Origin: Pedobacter sp. MC2016-24
GTDB lineage: Bacteria > Bacteroidota > Bacteroidia > Sphingobacteriales > Sphingobacteriaceae
Length of the DNA stretch: 64,000 bases
Direction: 5' to 3'
NCBI RefSeq assembly: GCF_015223055.1
Contig: NZ_JADFBX010000009.1
Location: 186,001-250,000 of the forward strand
Shown: positions 37,161 through 45,833 of the stretch, in pieces
How the letters are laid out: each line of letters opens with the position of its first letter
Numbering within the stretch: position 1 is the stretch's first letter
Made by a program: the position numbers and the translations under genes
The notes under the pieces: generated by a model
Database searches by the model: none
What the model was told of the DNA's origin: nothing
Seen by the model: only the letters and a program-made list of their open reading frames with translations

Positions 37161-37549
37161 TGCTTCGCAACAGTGGTTTTATAAGTTCTCCTTTAATAAG
37201 GAATTTGTTAGCAATATAGCTTTTGATTATTAAGGTCTTATTGAATGTAGCTAGCAAGGCGACCAAATGCTTTTCTAATCTTCCTAGGATTTCAGCAGCA
37301 GTTAAAATAACTACCTATTTAAATAATGTTTTTTGATATGTTCTTATTTATTTTCAATAATGGAAATATAAAGAACGTCAGGTGTTTTTGTGTTTTTTTG
37401 TTTTGCTTTGCCGAATTAAAATGATATTGATTGCTGCAATTAATGATTTCCCGAAAATGAAATTTGTTATTCTGTCAATATATCTATATTTTAAGCCCGC
37501 TTTGTGTCTTCCGCGGAACGGGAGAAATCTAATTGACTATATTTAATTC

Positions 37550-38242
37550 ATGAATCGGGAAATACAGAAATTTGAAGAATTGTTTAAAAAAAATCATCAA
37601 TTTCTTTGTATGATCGCTTATAAAATCGTTGATGATCATTATGTAGCTGAGGATCTGGTACAAGATTTTTTTGTAAAATACTGGGAAAAAGGAGATAAGA
37701 TTCACCTTATAACTAATTTTGAACGGTTTGCATATAGATCTGTCAGAAATGGGTGTATAGATTATCTTCGCAAAAAATCTGTATCAGATAAACGTTTTTG
37801 CGATTTGCTGTCGCATGCAGATTTTCAAGAATCAGAAAGTTTGGAAATTCCTGATAATGACCAACGTCTAATTAGAGTTCTTAAACTGCTGGATGAACTG
37901 CCTGTGGAGCGTAGAAAAGTTTTTGAACTTCATGCCCTTGAGGACTTGAGTTATATGCAGATTGCCAATAAGCTCGGTATTTCTGTAAATACTGTTAAAA
38001 CACAGCTACGAAGGACTTATATGAAATTCCGTGGGAAAATTCTGATTTTGTTGTTTATCAGTGCTTTTTTTAAATTGTATTTTGGATTACACTCCATTGG
38101 TTTTCAAAAGAAGGATTTTCTGGCTGCAAGTTTAAATAGTCAGATTGGTTATCTAACATTTCGCATGGATGTCCTGAACTTCATTGACCGACTCGTATTT
38201 AAGCGAGCTTTTCAGATGTTCAAAAAATCGAACTGGAAATAA
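37550..38242 (+). CDS. ECF sigma factor, FecI-like (locus 3)
   Basis: A 230-residue ECF sigma factor. Region 2 (FEELFKKNHQFLCMIAYKIV, DLVQDFFVKYWEKGD) and region 4 (ELPVERRKVFELHALEDLSYM, then a helix-turn-helix around SVNTVKTQLRRTYMKF) are followed by a tail of about 60 residues with a hydrophobic stretch (ILILLFISAFFKLYFGL). The tail is longer than in the other three sigma genes here and may anchor it at the membrane. It heads locus 3; FecR follows 273 bases downstream. Confidence 0.92.
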   Translation: MNREIQKFEELFKKNHQFLCMIAYKIVDDHYVAEDLVQDFFVKYWEKGDKIHLITNFERFAYRSVRNGCIDYLRKKSVSDKRFCDLLSHADFQESESLEIPDNDQRLIRVLKLLDELPVERRKVFELHALEDLSYMQIANKLGISVNTVKTQLRRTYMKFRGKILILLFISAFFKLYFGLHSIGFQKKDFLAASLNSQIGYLTFRMDVLNFIDRLVFKRAFQMFKKSNWK

Positions 38243-38515
38243 CTTTAAAATTAGTTATGAAGGGCTTAATGATCTTCTAAAAAAAACACTCTTCCGGTCG
38301 TGACAGGATCATAATGATTATGAAAACCTGTGATAAGCTGATAAAAGCTAATAAAAAACAAACAGCTTGACGATCTTTAGAAAATTCAACTAATGCTAAT
38401 AAAGATTTTTTTGTTGTTATCTGCGGGAATATTAATGAAATTGCCATTATATTCTATAAAAAATTATACCTCATTGATTCTGATCGGATATTTTTTTTGA
38501 AATACTGTCACCCAT

Positions 38516-39715
38516 ATGAAGTGTTGTTGCGTCATGTATATGAATATGAGCCAAAATAACAAAGATATCAATTGGGAAAATCTGATGAGTGACCTGGAGA
38601 GAGAACAATCAGATTTTAATCACCTGACAAAGCAGGAAAAAGAAATATTGACTGAACTATCTGATATAAAGACTGAGACTTCTAACTTGCTTAGGGGTTA
38701 TAAGCAGTATCGTACGGATTTGAGGTGGCAGGAATTCAAGCAGTACGTTGAGGTTGATCGAATAAAAAATCAAAAATTTAAGCTTTGGCTCAAAATCGGA
38801 ATCGCGGCTGCGATTGGCCTCATTATTGTTTCGACAGGTATCTTGTTTCTCAGTAGTAATAAGCTGGATAATCCAACTTCAGAAGTTGTTTACAATAGCG
38901 ATATTTCTCCCGGAAAACAAGGCGCGACGTTAACTTTAGCCAATGGGAAACAAGTAAAGCTTACTGAAATGCAAAATGGTGAACTAGGTGAGGAGAATGG
39001 AGTGGTCATTACAAAAACTTCAAATGGTCAATTGTTTTACGAAATTACAAGTACTAAAGTTAATGAGATGGGAGTAGCTACCGTGAATACTCTGGCTACA
39101 GCAAAAGGAGAAACCTATCAGGTCCGTTTACCAGATGGTTCCTTGGTTTGGTTAAATGCGGAATCAAGTTTAACATATCCAGTAAAGCTTATAGAGAATG
39201 GAAAAAGAATGGTTAAGCTTGTAGGTGAAGGGTATTTTGAAGTCGCAAAAGATAAGTCACATCCATTTATTGTGGAAAGTACAGGACAAAGGGTGGAGGT
39301 ACTGGGGACGCATTTTAATCTAAATGCTTATTCGGATGAAAAAAATGTGAAGACTACACTTATAGAGGGGAGTGTGAAGATTTCCTCAAACGACATGGAA
39401 GCAATACTCAGACCGGGTAATCAGGCACTGAATAATGGGCAGCTCATCAAGGTAAAAGAAGTAGATACAGAAATGGCTGTAGCATGGAAGAATAACAATT
39501 TTACTTTTGAACGCTTACCAATAGATGAGATTATGCGCATGGTCGCAAGATGGTACAATGTTGATATTGTTTATACTGGATCTATACCGACAGAGAAGTT
39601 CTGGGGTGCGGTATCTAGGTTCGAAAATGTATCTGAGGTACTCAATACACTTGAATCTACGGGGAAAGTAAACTTTAAAATCGATGGGAGAAAAATATAT
39701 GTATCCAGGCCATAG
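38516..39715 (+). CDS. FecR-family anti-sigma factor (locus 3)
   Basis: Up to 399 residues. The first ATG (38516) gives an odd Cys-rich start (MKCCCVMYMN); ATG 38546 (MSQNNKDINWENL) may be the true start. There is one membrane helix (about residues 92-113), a FecR domain (LPDGSLVWLNAESSLTYPV, LVGEGYFEVAKDKSHPFIVE, VLGTHFNLNAY) and a DUF4974-type end (NFTFERLPIDEIMRMVARWY). It controls the upstream sigma factor on a signal from the SusC at 39934. The 218-base gap to susC contains the hairpin at 39811-39839. Confidence 0.92.
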   Translation: MKCCCVMYMNMSQNNKDINWENLMSDLEREQSDFNHLTKQEKEILTELSDIKTETSNLLRGYKQYRTDLRWQEFKQYVEVDRIKNQKFKLWLKIGIAAAIGLIIVSTGILFLSSNKLDNPTSEVVYNSDISPGKQGATLTLANGKQVKLTEMQNGELGEENGVVITKTSNGQLFYEITSTKVNEMGVATVNTLATAKGETYQVRLPDGSLVWLNAESSLTYPVKLIENGKRMVKLVGEGYFEVAKDKSHPFIVESTGQRVEVLGTHFNLNAYSDEKNVKTTLIEGSVKISSNDMEAILRPGNQALNNGQLIKVKEVDTEMAVAWKNNNFTFERLPIDEIMRMVARWYNVDIVYTGSIPTEKFWGAVSRFENVSEVLNTLESTGKVNFKIDGRKIYVSRP

Positions 39716-39810
39716 CTATTTCGCATCTATTTCTCAAACCTTAACTAATAAATTATTAACCAATCCAAATCAAATGAAAAGAAAGCTACTAGAATCAATT
39801 TAAGAAAAAC

Positions 39811-39839
39811 AAACCAGAAGTGCGGAAACACTCTGGTTT
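39811..39839 (+). promoter_or_regulatory. fecR-susC intergenic hairpin (locus 3 copy)
   Basis: AAACCAGAAGTG at 39811-39822 pairs with CACTCTGGTTT at 39829-39839 around a CGGAAA loop. The stem has 11 pairs and a single bulged A four pairs below the loop. It lies 95 bases after the fecR stop and 94 bases before the susC start. No U-tract follows. Confidence 0.7.
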
Positions 39840-39933
39840 GTGTCCGGACAATCAATTAAAAATCAACTGTTTATGTGCAGGTGCCTGAAACTTCGAATCA
39901 GAAGGCATTCTGCTTAACCAAACTTTAAAACAA

Positions 39934-42900
39934 ATGTATCAATTTTATACAAAAAAAAATGGTGTAGCTGTGCGGCTATACCACAAAATATGGCTCATTA
40001 TGCGATTAACCACCGTCATATTCATAGCATCTCTAATGCAAGTCAGCGCTGCTGGTTTTGCACAAAAAATTACTTTGTCCAAATCCAAAGCTCCGCTCGA
40101 GGAGGTGATCAGGATACTGAGATTGCAGAGTGGATTTAATTTTATAACAACAGGAGAATTACTGGATCAGTCTGCAGAGGTTACCATCAATGTGAAAGGG
40201 GCAGAATTTAAAGAAGTATTGGAGCGGATTTTTGAGAATCAACCAATCACTTACCGTATGTATAAAAATACGGTTACTTTATTGCCAAGAAAAGAGTCGT
40301 CGGTCATCGAGCGACTCAGGGAAGCGTTTATTCCCGCTCTGGACTTGACCCTTAAGATTACAGATGAGCAAGGGAATGCATTGCCAGGGGCAACTGTTAA
40401 GATTTTGAGGACCAGTAAGGTATTCAGTACCGATAACAGTGGTACGATAAAACTAACGAATCTCGAAGAAAATGAAGCCATAGAGATTTATTTTTTAGGA
40501 TATGAAACAGCCAGATTAAAAGCCGGTCCTGGATTAAGGCAGATCAGCATGAAACCTGAAATAGCTAAACTGAATGAGGTGGTTATCAACAAGGGATACT
40601 ATACAACTACACAGAAATTGAATACAGGTTCTGCTATTCAGATTACGTCTGCAGATCTGGAGAAGCAACCTATTGCAAATCCTATTCAAGCACTTCAGGG
40701 AATGGTTCCTGGAATGTATATCAAATCTAATTCGGGTATGTCAGGGGCGTCAACTACAGTGTTAATAAGGGGACGTAACTCAATCAATTCAGGTCTAATT
40801 CCTTTATATATCATAGATGGAGTGCCATTTAATGGCGTACCGGTAGATCAGCAGTTGGGACCTGCTGTTACGATTCTAGGTGGCCAGGCAAATGGAAATA
40901 CTGATCCTCTGAACAACATCAATCCTGCGGATATAGAAAGTATGACTATTTTAAAAGATGCAGATGCGACAGCGATTTATGGATCAAGAGGAGCAAATGG
41001 CGTTGTGCTAATCACAACTAAGAGGGCAGGAAAAGGAAAGCCTACCCTGAATGTTAATTTTATGAGTGGTTTAGGGGAGGTGGTAAAGCAGCGTCAATTA
41101 TTGTCTTCGGAGGCTTATCTAGCCCTACGTAAGCAAGCTTTTGCAAATGATAACCTTGAGCCCACAGCAGTCACTGCTCCTGATTTGCTAGTCTGGGACC
41201 AGGCTGCAAATAAAAATTATCAGGACCTTCTGATAGGTAATACCGCAAGGCTTAATGAAGCGACGGCATCACTTGCTATGGGGGCCGATAGGTCATCTCT
41301 GTTATTTAGCGGTACCTATCGGGACGAAAAGTCTGTAATGTACGGAGGAAAAGGTTTTAAAAGGGGAGGTTTTAATCTCCGCGGTAGTCATGCATCCAGC
41401 GATAACCGATTGAAAATGGATCTTGGTGCGAATTTAAGTATTAGTAACAACAACATGCCAGGTGCAGATTTTGCAGCAGCTGCGATCACCATACCTGCAA
41501 ATTATCCGCTTTATGATCCTGCCGGGCAGCTTTATTGGATCAGGAATTTTAATAATCCACTTGGAACAGCTCGACAGGCATTGCTTAACCAGAGTAGCAA
41601 TATTGTCTTAAGTGCAAATATTTATTATCAGATATTAAAGAGTCTGAGTTTTAAAACCAACTTAGGTTATAATATGGTTTCTCAGAAGCTGACAGCTACA
41701 AATCCTGGAAGTGCACAAAACCCGCTGGTGGTAACACCGCTGTCATCAGGGATTTACAATAGTAATGAAGGGAAAGTATACATTGCTGAACCCCAGTTGG
41801 ATTACAAGACTAAGTTATGGAGAGGAAATCTTACAGCTACTTTGGGCGGAGCCTGGCAAAATAGTAAAAACGAGATGCCCTATTTCATTAACGCTAATAC
41901 ATTTGCTTCTGAAGCATTGTTGGGCAGCTATACAAATGCAGCAGTATTTACTACGATAAGAAGTCTTAGTTCAGATTACCGTTATGTATCGGGATTTGGT
42001 TTGTTGAATTATAATATTGCGGATAAATATATCTTCAATGCAACTTTCAGGAGGGACGGCTCCTCTCGCTTTGGTCCAGGAAAAAAGTATGGGAATTTTG
42101 GATCTGTAGGTACAGCTTGGATATTTTCTGAGGAATCTTTTGTTAAAGAAAAACTCAATTTTTTAAGTTTCGGAAAGCTGCGGAGCAGTTACGGAGTTAT
42201 TGGTAATGATCAGGTAGATAATTATGGTTATATGGATACTTATACGACCACTACCTCAAGTTATGGTGGTAATTCTGGCTTTTATCCTACTAGAATTGCT
42301 AACCCTGTTTTCAGATGGGAATCGAACCGCAAGTTCGAAATTGCAGCTGAGCTGGGTTTTTTAAAAGACAGGATTAGACTAACCTCTTCTTACTATCGCA
42401 ACCGATCTGACAACATGGTAGTAAGATCTGCACCTTTACCTGCACAAACCGGTTTTGTTTCCTATACAGAAAATCTGGACGCATTGATAGAGAATTCCGG
42501 AGTCGAGTTTGATCTCCATACGGTTCCAGTAAAGAGCAATTCGCTGACCTGGGAGCTGAATTTTAACATATCTGCGTCCAGAAATAAATTATTAAATCTT
42601 CCTGCGGAATTATTTAGCTTATATGGAAATACCTATCAAGTCGGTAAGAGCATCAGTTCTTATGCTGTATATAAGCACACGGGGTTTGTTGATGGAGTAG
42701 CGCAATTTGAGGATTTAAATGGAGATGGAAGTATCAGATTTGGTTTAACCAATGATTATTATGTAGCAGCGCCGAGAGATCCGAAATTTTTTGGTGGGCT
42801 TTCATCCGGATTAACTTATAAGCGGTTGCGTTTGGATTTGCTATTTAACTTTGCTCGGCAGAAAGGTATTGCTCAAACTGCTTTTCCTGGACTAATAGGT

Positions 42901-43221
42901 AGTCAGCTCAGTGATATGCTTGATATTCCCTTCAAGCCGAGTACACTTACAAGTTCTTCAGCCTATTCATCTTATGCAAGGTATATCGCTTCGGATGCAG
43001 TCATTGTAGATGCCTCCTTTATCCGCCTTAGAAACTTATCGCTCAGTTATGCTTTACCAGAGCGATTGCTTGGAACTGTAAAGGCTAAAAAAGCACAGTT
43101 GTTTTTGCGTGGACAGAATTTATTTACGATAACGAATTATAAAGGTTTAGATCCTGAAACGCAAGGTTCAATTTTGCCACCGCTAAAAATGATAACGGCA
43201 GGTATTCAGTGTTCATTTTAA
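39934..43221 (+). CDS. SusC/RagA-family TonB-dependent transporter with STN domain (locus 3)
   Basis: A 1,095-residue outer-membrane transporter, the shortest of the four. A signal segment (TTVIFIASLMQVSAAGFAQ) leads into an STN domain (APLEEVIRILRLQSGFNFIT). A short carboxypeptidase-like domain follows (LTLKITDEQGNALPGATVKI), then a plug with PLYIIDGVPFNG and IYGSRGANGVVLIT, and a barrel with a calcium-like loop DLNGDGSIRFG. It ends in Phe (QCSF). It pairs with the SusD 7 bases downstream. Its STN domain and the FecR/ECF pair upstream make it a signalling transporter. No enzyme for sugars is nearby. Confidence 0.93.
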   Translation: MYQFYTKKNGVAVRLYHKIWLIMRLTTVIFIASLMQVSAAGFAQKITLSKSKAPLEEVIRILRLQSGFNFITTGELLDQSAEVTINVKGAEFKEVLERIFENQPITYRMYKNTVTLLPRKESSVIERLREAFIPALDLTLKITDEQGNALPGATVKILRTSKVFSTDNSGTIKLTNLEENEAIEIYFLGYETARLKAGPGLRQISMKPEIAKLNEVVINKGYYTTTQKLNTGSAIQITSADLEKQPIANPIQALQGMVPGMYIKSNSGMSGASTTVLIRGRNSINSGLIPLYIIDGVPFNGVPVDQQLGPAVTILGGQANGNTDPLNNINPADIESMTILKDADATAIYGSRGANGVVLITTKRAGKGKPTLNVNFMSGLGEVVKQRQLLSSEAYLALRKQAFANDNLEPTAVTAPDLLVWDQAANKNYQDLLIGNTARLNEATASLAMGADRSSLLFSGTYRDEKSVMYGGKGFKRGGFNLRGSHASSDNRLKMDLGANLSISNNNMPGADFAAAAITIPANYPLYDPAGQLYWIRNFNNPLGTARQALLNQSSNIVLSANIYYQILKSLSFKTNLGYNMVSQKLTATNPGSAQNPLVVTPLSSGIYNSNEGKVYIAEPQLDYKTKLWRGNLTATLGGAWQNSKNEMPYFINANTFASEALLGSYTNAAVFTTIRSLSSDYRYVSGFGLLNYNIADKYIFNATFRRDGSSRFGPGKKYGNFGSVGTAWIFSEESFVKEKLNFLSFGKLRSSYGVIGNDQVDNYGYMDTYTTTTSSYGGNSGFYPTRIANPVFRWESNRKFEIAAELGFLKDRIRLTSSYYRNRSDNMVVRSAPLPAQTGFVSYTENLDALIENSGVEFDLHTVPVKSNSLTWELNFNISASRNKLLNLPAELFSLYGNTYQVGKSISSYAVYKHTGFVDGVAQFEDLNGDGSIRFGLTNDYYVAAPRDPKFFGGLSSGLTYKRLRLDLLFNFARQKGIAQTAFPGLIGSQLSDMLDIPFKPSTLTSSSAYSSYARYIASDAVIVDASFIRLRNLSLSYALPERLLGTVKAKKAQLFLRGQNLFTITNYKGLDPETQGSILPPLKMITAGIQCSF

Positions 43222-43228
43222 TATAAAC

Positions 43229-44644
43229 GTGATGAAAAATATTTTAAAAATTAATAAATTAAATATCATTTCAGCTTTATCTCTGGTAATGATTTTATTC
43301 AGCAGCTGTGAGAAATTAATCGAGGTAGATGTTCCTGTAAATCAGCTTACAAGCAATGAGGTTTTTCTGGATTCAGTTACTGCTCAGGCAGCTGTGAACG
43401 GCATGTATTCTGTGATGTACAACACTACAAATGCAGGTACCGTTACTGCCTCCACATTTGGCACTTTTGTGATCAATATTCCTGCGCGTTCGGCTGACGA
43501 GATGTATTGGCCGTCTAGTCCGGATGATGAATTTGTAACAAACACTATTCTACCGGAATCTACCAATATTACTTCACTCTGGATTAGTCCTTATCAAACC
43601 ATTTATCAGGCAAATAAGATCATCTCCGGTATGGAGGCTTCGTCATTATCATCGACATTAAAAAAGCAGTTGATAGGCGAGGCTAAATTTGTCAGGGCTT
43701 TCTGCTATTTTACGCTGGTTAACTTTTTTGGTGATGTTCCTCTGGTAGTGTCGACAGATGTTTTGGTAACACGGGTCCAGGGTCGTACCCCGGTAGCGCA
43801 AATTTATAGCCAGATGATTCAGGATCTTAAGGATGCGCAATCAGCTCTATCTGCAAACTATTCATGGTCCGCCAATCTAAGAACAAGGCCAAATACCTGG
43901 GCGGCAACAGCTCTTCTGGCCAGGGTTTATTTATACAATAAGGATTATGCATTGGCCGAGTCAGAATCCTCAAAGGTAATTGCCCAGCAACCCATGTTTG
44001 GTTTACCAAGGCTAAATGAAACCTTTTTAAAGGCGAGTACTGAAACGATATGGGCATTTAATACCAATCAGTTCGGTTATCCTTTTATTGCAAGAGCGTT
44101 ATTGCCAACCAGTAGTGCTGCAGATCCAAATCAGGCTTTGACAACTACTTTGGTTTCTGCTTTTGAACGAAGTTCAACAACTCCGGATCTTGAGGATGAC
44201 AGATATGCTGCCTGGGTAAGAACTTCACCTGGAGGGATAGCTTATGCTGCGAAATATACCTCTAACACCGCGGGAGCTAATACTGAGTTTGCTGTGGTAC
44301 TGAGGTTGGCTGAACAGTATCTGATCCGTGCTGAAGCCCGCGCTCAGCAGAATAACCTTTTAGGTTCTATTTCTGACATTGACCGAATTCGTACACGCGC
44401 TGGTCTGCGTGGTACTACTGCTCAAAGCCGAGAACAGTTGTTGCTGGCTGTAGAACATGAGCGACAGGTGGAGTTATTTCTTGAATATGGACATCGCTGG
44501 TTTGATTTGAAGCGCACCGGGCGGGCAGATGTGGTTTTAGGTGCATTAAAGGGGGATAATTGGCATTCAACTGATCTACTCTATCCTATTCCACAATCAC
44601 AAATTATAAATAATACGAATCTAAAACAGAATGATGGTTATTGA
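43229..44644 (+). CDS. SusD/RagB-family lipoprotein (locus 3)
   Basis: A 471-residue lipoprotein (acyl-Cys27, LFSSCEKLIEVDVP). SusD features are GEAKFVRAFCYFTLVNFFGDV, the signature LRLAEQYLIRAEARAQQN, and VEHERQVELFLEYGHRWFDL near the end. It lies 7 bases after susC. A strong hairpin (44652-44680) follows its stop codon, before the TlpA gene, so transcription of the downstream genes may be reduced compared with susCD. Confidence 0.93.
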   Translation: MMKNILKINKLNIISALSLVMILFSSCEKLIEVDVPVNQLTSNEVFLDSVTAQAAVNGMYSVMYNTTNAGTVTASTFGTFVINIPARSADEMYWPSSPDDEFVTNTILPESTNITSLWISPYQTIYQANKIISGMEASSLSSTLKKQLIGEAKFVRAFCYFTLVNFFGDVPLVVSTDVLVTRVQGRTPVAQIYSQMIQDLKDAQSALSANYSWSANLRTRPNTWAATALLARVYLYNKDYALAESESSKVIAQQPMFGLPRLNETFLKASTETIWAFNTNQFGYPFIARALLPTSSAADPNQALTTTLVSAFERSSTTPDLEDDRYAAWVRTSPGGIAYAAKYTSNTAGANTEFAVVLRLAEQYLIRAEARAQQNNLLGSISDIDRIRTRAGLRGTTAQSREQLLLAVEHERQVELFLEYGHRWFDLKRTGRADVVLGALKGDNWHSTDLLYPIPQSQIINNTNLKQNDGY

Positions 44645-44651
44645 ACTACTC

Positions 44652-44680
44652 AATAAAAGCGGCCAAGTGCCGCTTTTATT
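44652..44680 (+). terminator. Hairpin between susD and tlpA (locus 3)
   Basis: A perfect 12-bp stem, AATAAAAGCGGC / GCCGCTTTTATT, with a 5-base loop (CAAGT). The 3' arm ends in TTTTATTC, like a Rho-independent terminator. It sits 7 bases after the susD stop and 12 bases before the annotated TlpA start. It is a probable terminator or attenuator inside the locus. Confidence 0.8.
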
Positions 44681-44692
44681 CTTAAATATCGT

Positions 44693-45823
44693 ATGCATCA
44701 AAAATTTACTATGAGAAATCACTTCAAAAAAAACATCCTTTTTTTATTTCTTGTCATAAACAGCTATCAGTTAAGTGCACAAACTGTAGTGCAGGGGAGT
44801 CTTGAACAGCTGACTGCTGATAGTTTGATCTTTTATTATTCATATCACGGGAAAATTCAAAAAGTATGTTTGCCGGTCATAGACGGAAAATTTACTTGGG
44901 CAGTTGATTTAAGAGAGCCTGTTATGATTTCTGCCTACTTGCCGGTTTTATCCACTACAATGAAATATGCTTTCTATGCAGAACCTGGGAATATGACATT
45001 AACGGGTAGCGTACGTAGCAAGGAAACGTTTAGAGATATTAAAATATCTGGCTCCAGAACGCAGCATGAATATGAAAAATATAATGCCCTGGTTGCAGTA
45101 AAATATAAAGAATACCTGGATTTGAATGAGCAAATTAAGCGATTACCATTAGCTAAACGGGCTGGATTGGAATCAAAACTGGAGCTTGCTAGACTTGAAT
45201 ATTCCCTGATTATTCCAGAAACTTTCATAAAAAGTAACCCGAACAGCTACCTTAGTGCCGATCTTTTGTTTGACCTCAGTTCGAAAAGTAAAGGGGAAAT
45301 GATATCAGAATTATATAAACTTTTAGGAGCCAAAGTAAAAGAAAGTTATGCAGGCAAACAGGTTTTGCGCTACCTGGGAGCAATAAAAAATGCAGCATTA
45401 GGTGAATCTGTATCAGATTTTGAGTTGAAAGATGAGGAAGGAAATTCAATCAGATTTAGTGATTTTAAGGGAAAGTATGTGTTGATTGATTTTTGGGCAA
45501 GTTGGTGTGCACCATGTCGTGCCGAGAATCCCAATTTGTTAAGAGCGTATGATAAATATAAAAACAGCAATTTCACCGTAGTCGGTATATCTGTTGATAA
45601 AGATAAATCGAAATGGGGTAAGGCAATAAAGGAAGATGGAATGCCATGGATACAGCTAATCGATGAGCGGAAAGAAAATGGAGGGATCATAGATCATTAT
45701 GGTATAAAAACTATACCTGCAAGTTTCCTTGTAAATCCTGCAGGACAGATTATCGGTAAAAATCTCAGAGGTAATGCTTTAGATGCGAAACTTGAAGAAG
45801 TTCTGAATGGCGCTAAACCGTAA
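44693..45823 (+). CDS. TlpA-like thiol:disulfide protein with DUF4369-type N-terminus (locus 3)
   Basis: A 376-residue exported protein. ATG 44711 (MRNHFKKNILFLF) gives a more usual signal peptide than ATG 44693. A beta-rich N-terminal domain (TVVQGSLEQLTADSLIFYYS), a helical linker and a redoxin domain with FWASWCAPCRAEN (Cys272 and Cys275 from the first start) and TIPASFLVNPAGQI make it very similar in design to the locus 1 protein at 22933. It is probably a periplasmic disulfide reductase for the SusCD cargo. The next gene begins within or just after its end. Confidence 0.9.
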   Translation: MHQKFTMRNHFKKNILFLFLVINSYQLSAQTVVQGSLEQLTADSLIFYYSYHGKIQKVCLPVIDGKFTWAVDLREPVMISAYLPVLSTTMKYAFYAEPGNMTLTGSVRSKETFRDIKISGSRTQHEYEKYNALVAVKYKEYLDLNEQIKRLPLAKRAGLESKLELARLEYSLIIPETFIKSNPNSYLSADLLFDLSSKSKGEMISELYKLLGAKVKESYAGKQVLRYLGAIKNAALGESVSDFELKDEEGNSIRFSDFKGKYVLIDFWASWCAPCRAENPNLLRAYDKYKNSNFTVVGISVDKDKSKWGKAIKEDGMPWIQLIDERKENGGIIDHYGIKTIPASFLVNPAGQIIGKNLRGNALDAKLEEVLNGAKP

Positions 45824-45833
45824 AATTAACGCT

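Larger units (their letters stand above)
36133..37549. other. 1.4-kb gap with decayed mobile-element sequence
   Basis: No intact gene. Two parts resemble an IS256-family transposase (listed separately). Between them, 36282-36800 shows no coding sequence I can assign. Its first 60 bases have spaced TGA-ACCG / ACTGACCG-type words that look like the ends of IS21-type elements, but this is only suggestive. The last 390 bases before the ECF sigma gene at 37550 should hold its promoter and contain nothing else recognisable. Confidence 0.5.

Noticed and set aside
37510..37530. TTCCGCGGAA palindrome upstream of the locus 3 sigma gene
   Set aside because: A single 10-bp palindrome with no second copy or similar site at the other ECF genes; not enough to call an operator.
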